NCBI RefSeq assembly: GCF_016765795.1
Contig: NZ_JAESVP010000004.1
Location: forward strand, 1 to 64,000
From: Fuscibacter oryzae
GTDB lineage: Bacteria > Pseudomonadota > Alphaproteobacteria > Rhodobacterales > Rhodobacteraceae
Length of the DNA: 64,000 nucleotides
Direction: 5' to 3'
Below the pieces are notes generated by a model that had not been told where the DNA came from, searched no databases, and saw only the letters and a program-made list of their open reading frames with translations. Positions 62,519 to 64,000 of this stretch are shown piece by piece. Within the stretch, counting starts at the first letter, position 1. Each line of letters opens with the position of its first letter. Position numbers and translations under genes: made by a program.

Positions 62519-64000
62519 ATGAAAGACCTGCCCACCTCGTCGAAAGTTGTCGTCATCGGCGGCGGCATCGTCGGCTGTTCGACCGCCTATCACCTGGCCC
62601 GCATGGGGGTAGAGGTGGTTCTGCTGGAAAGGAAAAAGCTGACCTCTGGCACAACCTTTCATGCCGCCGGTCTGGTGGGGCAGTTGCGCACCAGCGCCAA
62701 TATCACCCAGCTTTTGGGCTATTCGGTGGACCTTTATAAGCGGCTGGAGGCAGAGACGGGTCAGGCGACCGGCTGGAAGATGAACGGCGGCATGCGCCTT
62801 GCCTGCAACGCCGAACGCTGGACCGAGGTGAAGCGGCAGGCGACCACGGCGCATTCCTTCGGCCTCGACATGCAGCTTTTGACACCGCGTGAGGCGCTGG
62901 ACCTGTGGCCGATCATGACGATCGACGATCTGGTCGGCGCGGCCTATCTGCCGACCGACGGGCAGGCCAGCCCTTCGGACATCACGCAGGCCCTTGCCAA
63001 GGGCGCGCGGATGGCGGGGGCGAAGCTCTATGAGGATACCAAGGTTCTGCGGGTGCAGATTAATGAAGGCATCATCAAGGGCGTTGAAACTGAACACGGG
63101 TTCATAAACTGCGAAAAGGTGGTGCTGTGCGCGGGCATGTGGACCCGCCCCTTTGCCGCCGCCCATGGGGTGAACGTGCCCTTGGTGCCGGTGGAACACC
63201 AATATCTGATCACCGAGAAAATCGAGGGCGTGCCAACCGGCTTGCCCACCCTGCGCGACCCTGACCGTCTGACCTATTGGAAGGAAGAAGTCGGCGGGCT
63301 GGTGATGGGCGGGTATGAGCCGAACCCGAAGCTGTGGCGCGACGGCAGCCTGCCGCAAGGCTTCCATTATACGCTGCTGGATAACGATTTCGACCATTTC
63401 ACCCCGATCATGGAACTGGCTTTGGGCCGCGTGCCGCTGATGGAAAACGCGGGTATCAAGCAGATGATCAACGGCCCGGAAAGTTTCACCCCCGACGGCA
63501 TGTTCATTCTGGGTGAGGCCCCCGAGCAGCGGAATTTCTTCGTCGGCGCGGGCTTCAACGCCTTTGGCATCGCGTCGGGCGGCGGTGCAGGTATGGCGCT
63601 GGCCGAATGGGTGGCCAAGGGCGAGGCCCCGTTCGACCTGTGGCCCGCCGACATCCGCCGCTTTGGCCGCCCGCATTTCGATACCGACTGGATCCGGAAG
63701 CGCACCTATGAGGCCTATGGCAAGCACTACACCATGGCTTGGCCCAGCGAAGAACACCACTCGGGCCGCCCCAACCGTCGCTCGCCCCTTTATGACACGC
63801 TGAAAGCGGCTGGTGCGGTGTTCGGTGAGAAACTGGGGTGGGAGCGCCCGAACTGGTTCGCCGCGCCGGGTGAGGTGGCCGAAGACATCTACACCTATGA
63901 ACGCCCCAACTGGCACAGTGCCGTGGCCCGCGAACACAAGGCGGCACGAGAGGCGGCGGTGCTGATTGACCAGACCTCTTTCGCGAAGTTCGTGCTGAAA
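62519..64000 (+). CDS. Dimethylglycine/sarcosine dehydrogenase-like FAD-GcvT protein, C-terminus outside window
   Basis: At least 494 residues are present. The N-terminal DAO domain has VVVIGGGIVGCSTAYHLAR and GTTFHAAGLVGQLR, with the His that carries covalent FAD in dimethylglycine dehydrogenase. A FAO_M-like middle follows (FGRPHFDTDWIRKRTYEAYGKHY). From about residue 445 the GcvT-like folate domain starts (RPNWFAAPGEVAEDIYTYERPNWH, then AVLIDQTSF), and the window ends inside it. Usual family length is about 800-820. It demethylates N-methyl amino acids and passes the one-carbon unit to tetrahydrofolate. The ATG at 62519 follows GAGGATGCC. Confidence 0.9.
   Translation, partial: MKDLPTSSKVVVIGGGIVGCSTAYHLARMGVEVVLLERKKLTSGTTFHAAGLVGQLRTSANITQLLGYSVDLYKRLEAETGQATGWKMNGGMRLACNAERWTEVKRQATTAHSFGLDMQLLTPREALDLWPIMTIDDLVGAAYLPTDGQASPSDITQALAKGARMAGAKLYEDTKVLRVQINEGIIKGVETEHGFINCEKVVLCAGMWTRPFAAAHGVNVPLVPVEHQYLITEKIEGVPTGLPTLRDPDRLTYWKEEVGGLVMGGYEPNPKLWRDGSLPQGFHYTLLDNDFDHFTPIMELALGRVPLMENAGIKQMINGPESFTPDGMFILGEAPEQRNFFVGAGFNAFGIASGGGAGMALAEWVAKGEAPFDLWPADIRRFGRPHFDTDWIRKRTYEAYGKHYTMAWPSEEHHSGRPNRRSPLYDTLKAAGAVFGEKLGWERPNWFAAPGEVAEDIYTYERPNWHSAVAREHKAAREAAVLIDQTSFAKFVLK

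Overview
The window looks like chromosomal DNA of a GC-rich alphaproteobacterium, most likely a member of the Rhodobacteraceae. The evidence is a polyol operon of the Rhodobacter smo/mtl type (binding protein, two permeases, ATPase, mannitol 2-dehydrogenase, xylulokinase), an MbfA iron exporter preceded by an Irr-type iron control element, many ATGA/TTGA start-stop overlaps, and many ABC importers each sitting beside its own regulator. No phage, plasmid or CRISPR feature is visible.

Layout. 0-0.9 kb: two nested IS3-family fragments, one a triply damaged transposase. 0.9-7.7 kb: a CUT2-type sugar ABC importer with a Gfo/Idh/MocA dehydrogenase and a TIM-barrel isomerase, divergent from a LacI repressor with two clear operators between them. 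7.8-13.0 kb: a ketose module (ketose 3-epimerase-like protein, ROK regulator, PfkB kinase, GatZ/KbaZ-family protein, SDR). 13.0-25.0 kb: a polyol island. A SorC-type regulator and two pentitol/ketose SDRs run leftward. Divergently there are a CUT1 ABC importer, a small membrane protein, a zinc polyol dehydrogenase, a HAD phosphatase, MtlK and XylB. Together the two islands could turn several hexitols and pentitols into fructose 6-phosphate and xylulose 5-phosphate.

25.5-41 kb: a region directed at methylated and quaternary amines. It holds a lone non-pyrrolysine MttB-family methyltransferase; a TetR-controlled operon with an MDR reductase, an enolase-superfamily protein of the hydroxyproline-betaine racemase / hydroxyproline dehydratase type and two SDRs; and a GntR-led operon (DapA-family lyase, aldehyde dehydrogenase, FAD amine oxidoreductase, EntA-like SDR). 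The GntR operon is divergent from a ProVWX-type betaine importer, which is followed by a GlxA/AraC regulator.

41-46.5 kb: an alpha/beta hydrolase, an Lrp regulator, and then a 1128-residue superfamily-1 helicase with a C-terminal phospholipase-D nuclease domain. That architecture is the one described for type II Mokosh anti-phage defence. It lies next to two tandem tRNA-Lys genes, with a 330-base stretch rich in inverted repeats between.

46.6-51 kb is housekeeping (dapF, mtaB, accD, folC). 51-59 kb mixes envelope genes (epimerase, PAP2 phosphatase, ArnT-like glycosyltransferase), a TetR regulator, a tiny lipoprotein, mbfA, an AEC transporter, S-formylglutathione hydrolase and a CAP-domain protein. 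59-64 kb is a tightly packed operon (DMT transporter, HAD hydrolase, ornithine-cyclodeaminase-family protein, choline-kinase-like phosphotransferase, dimethylglycine-dehydrogenase-like oxidoreductase) that runs off the end of the window.
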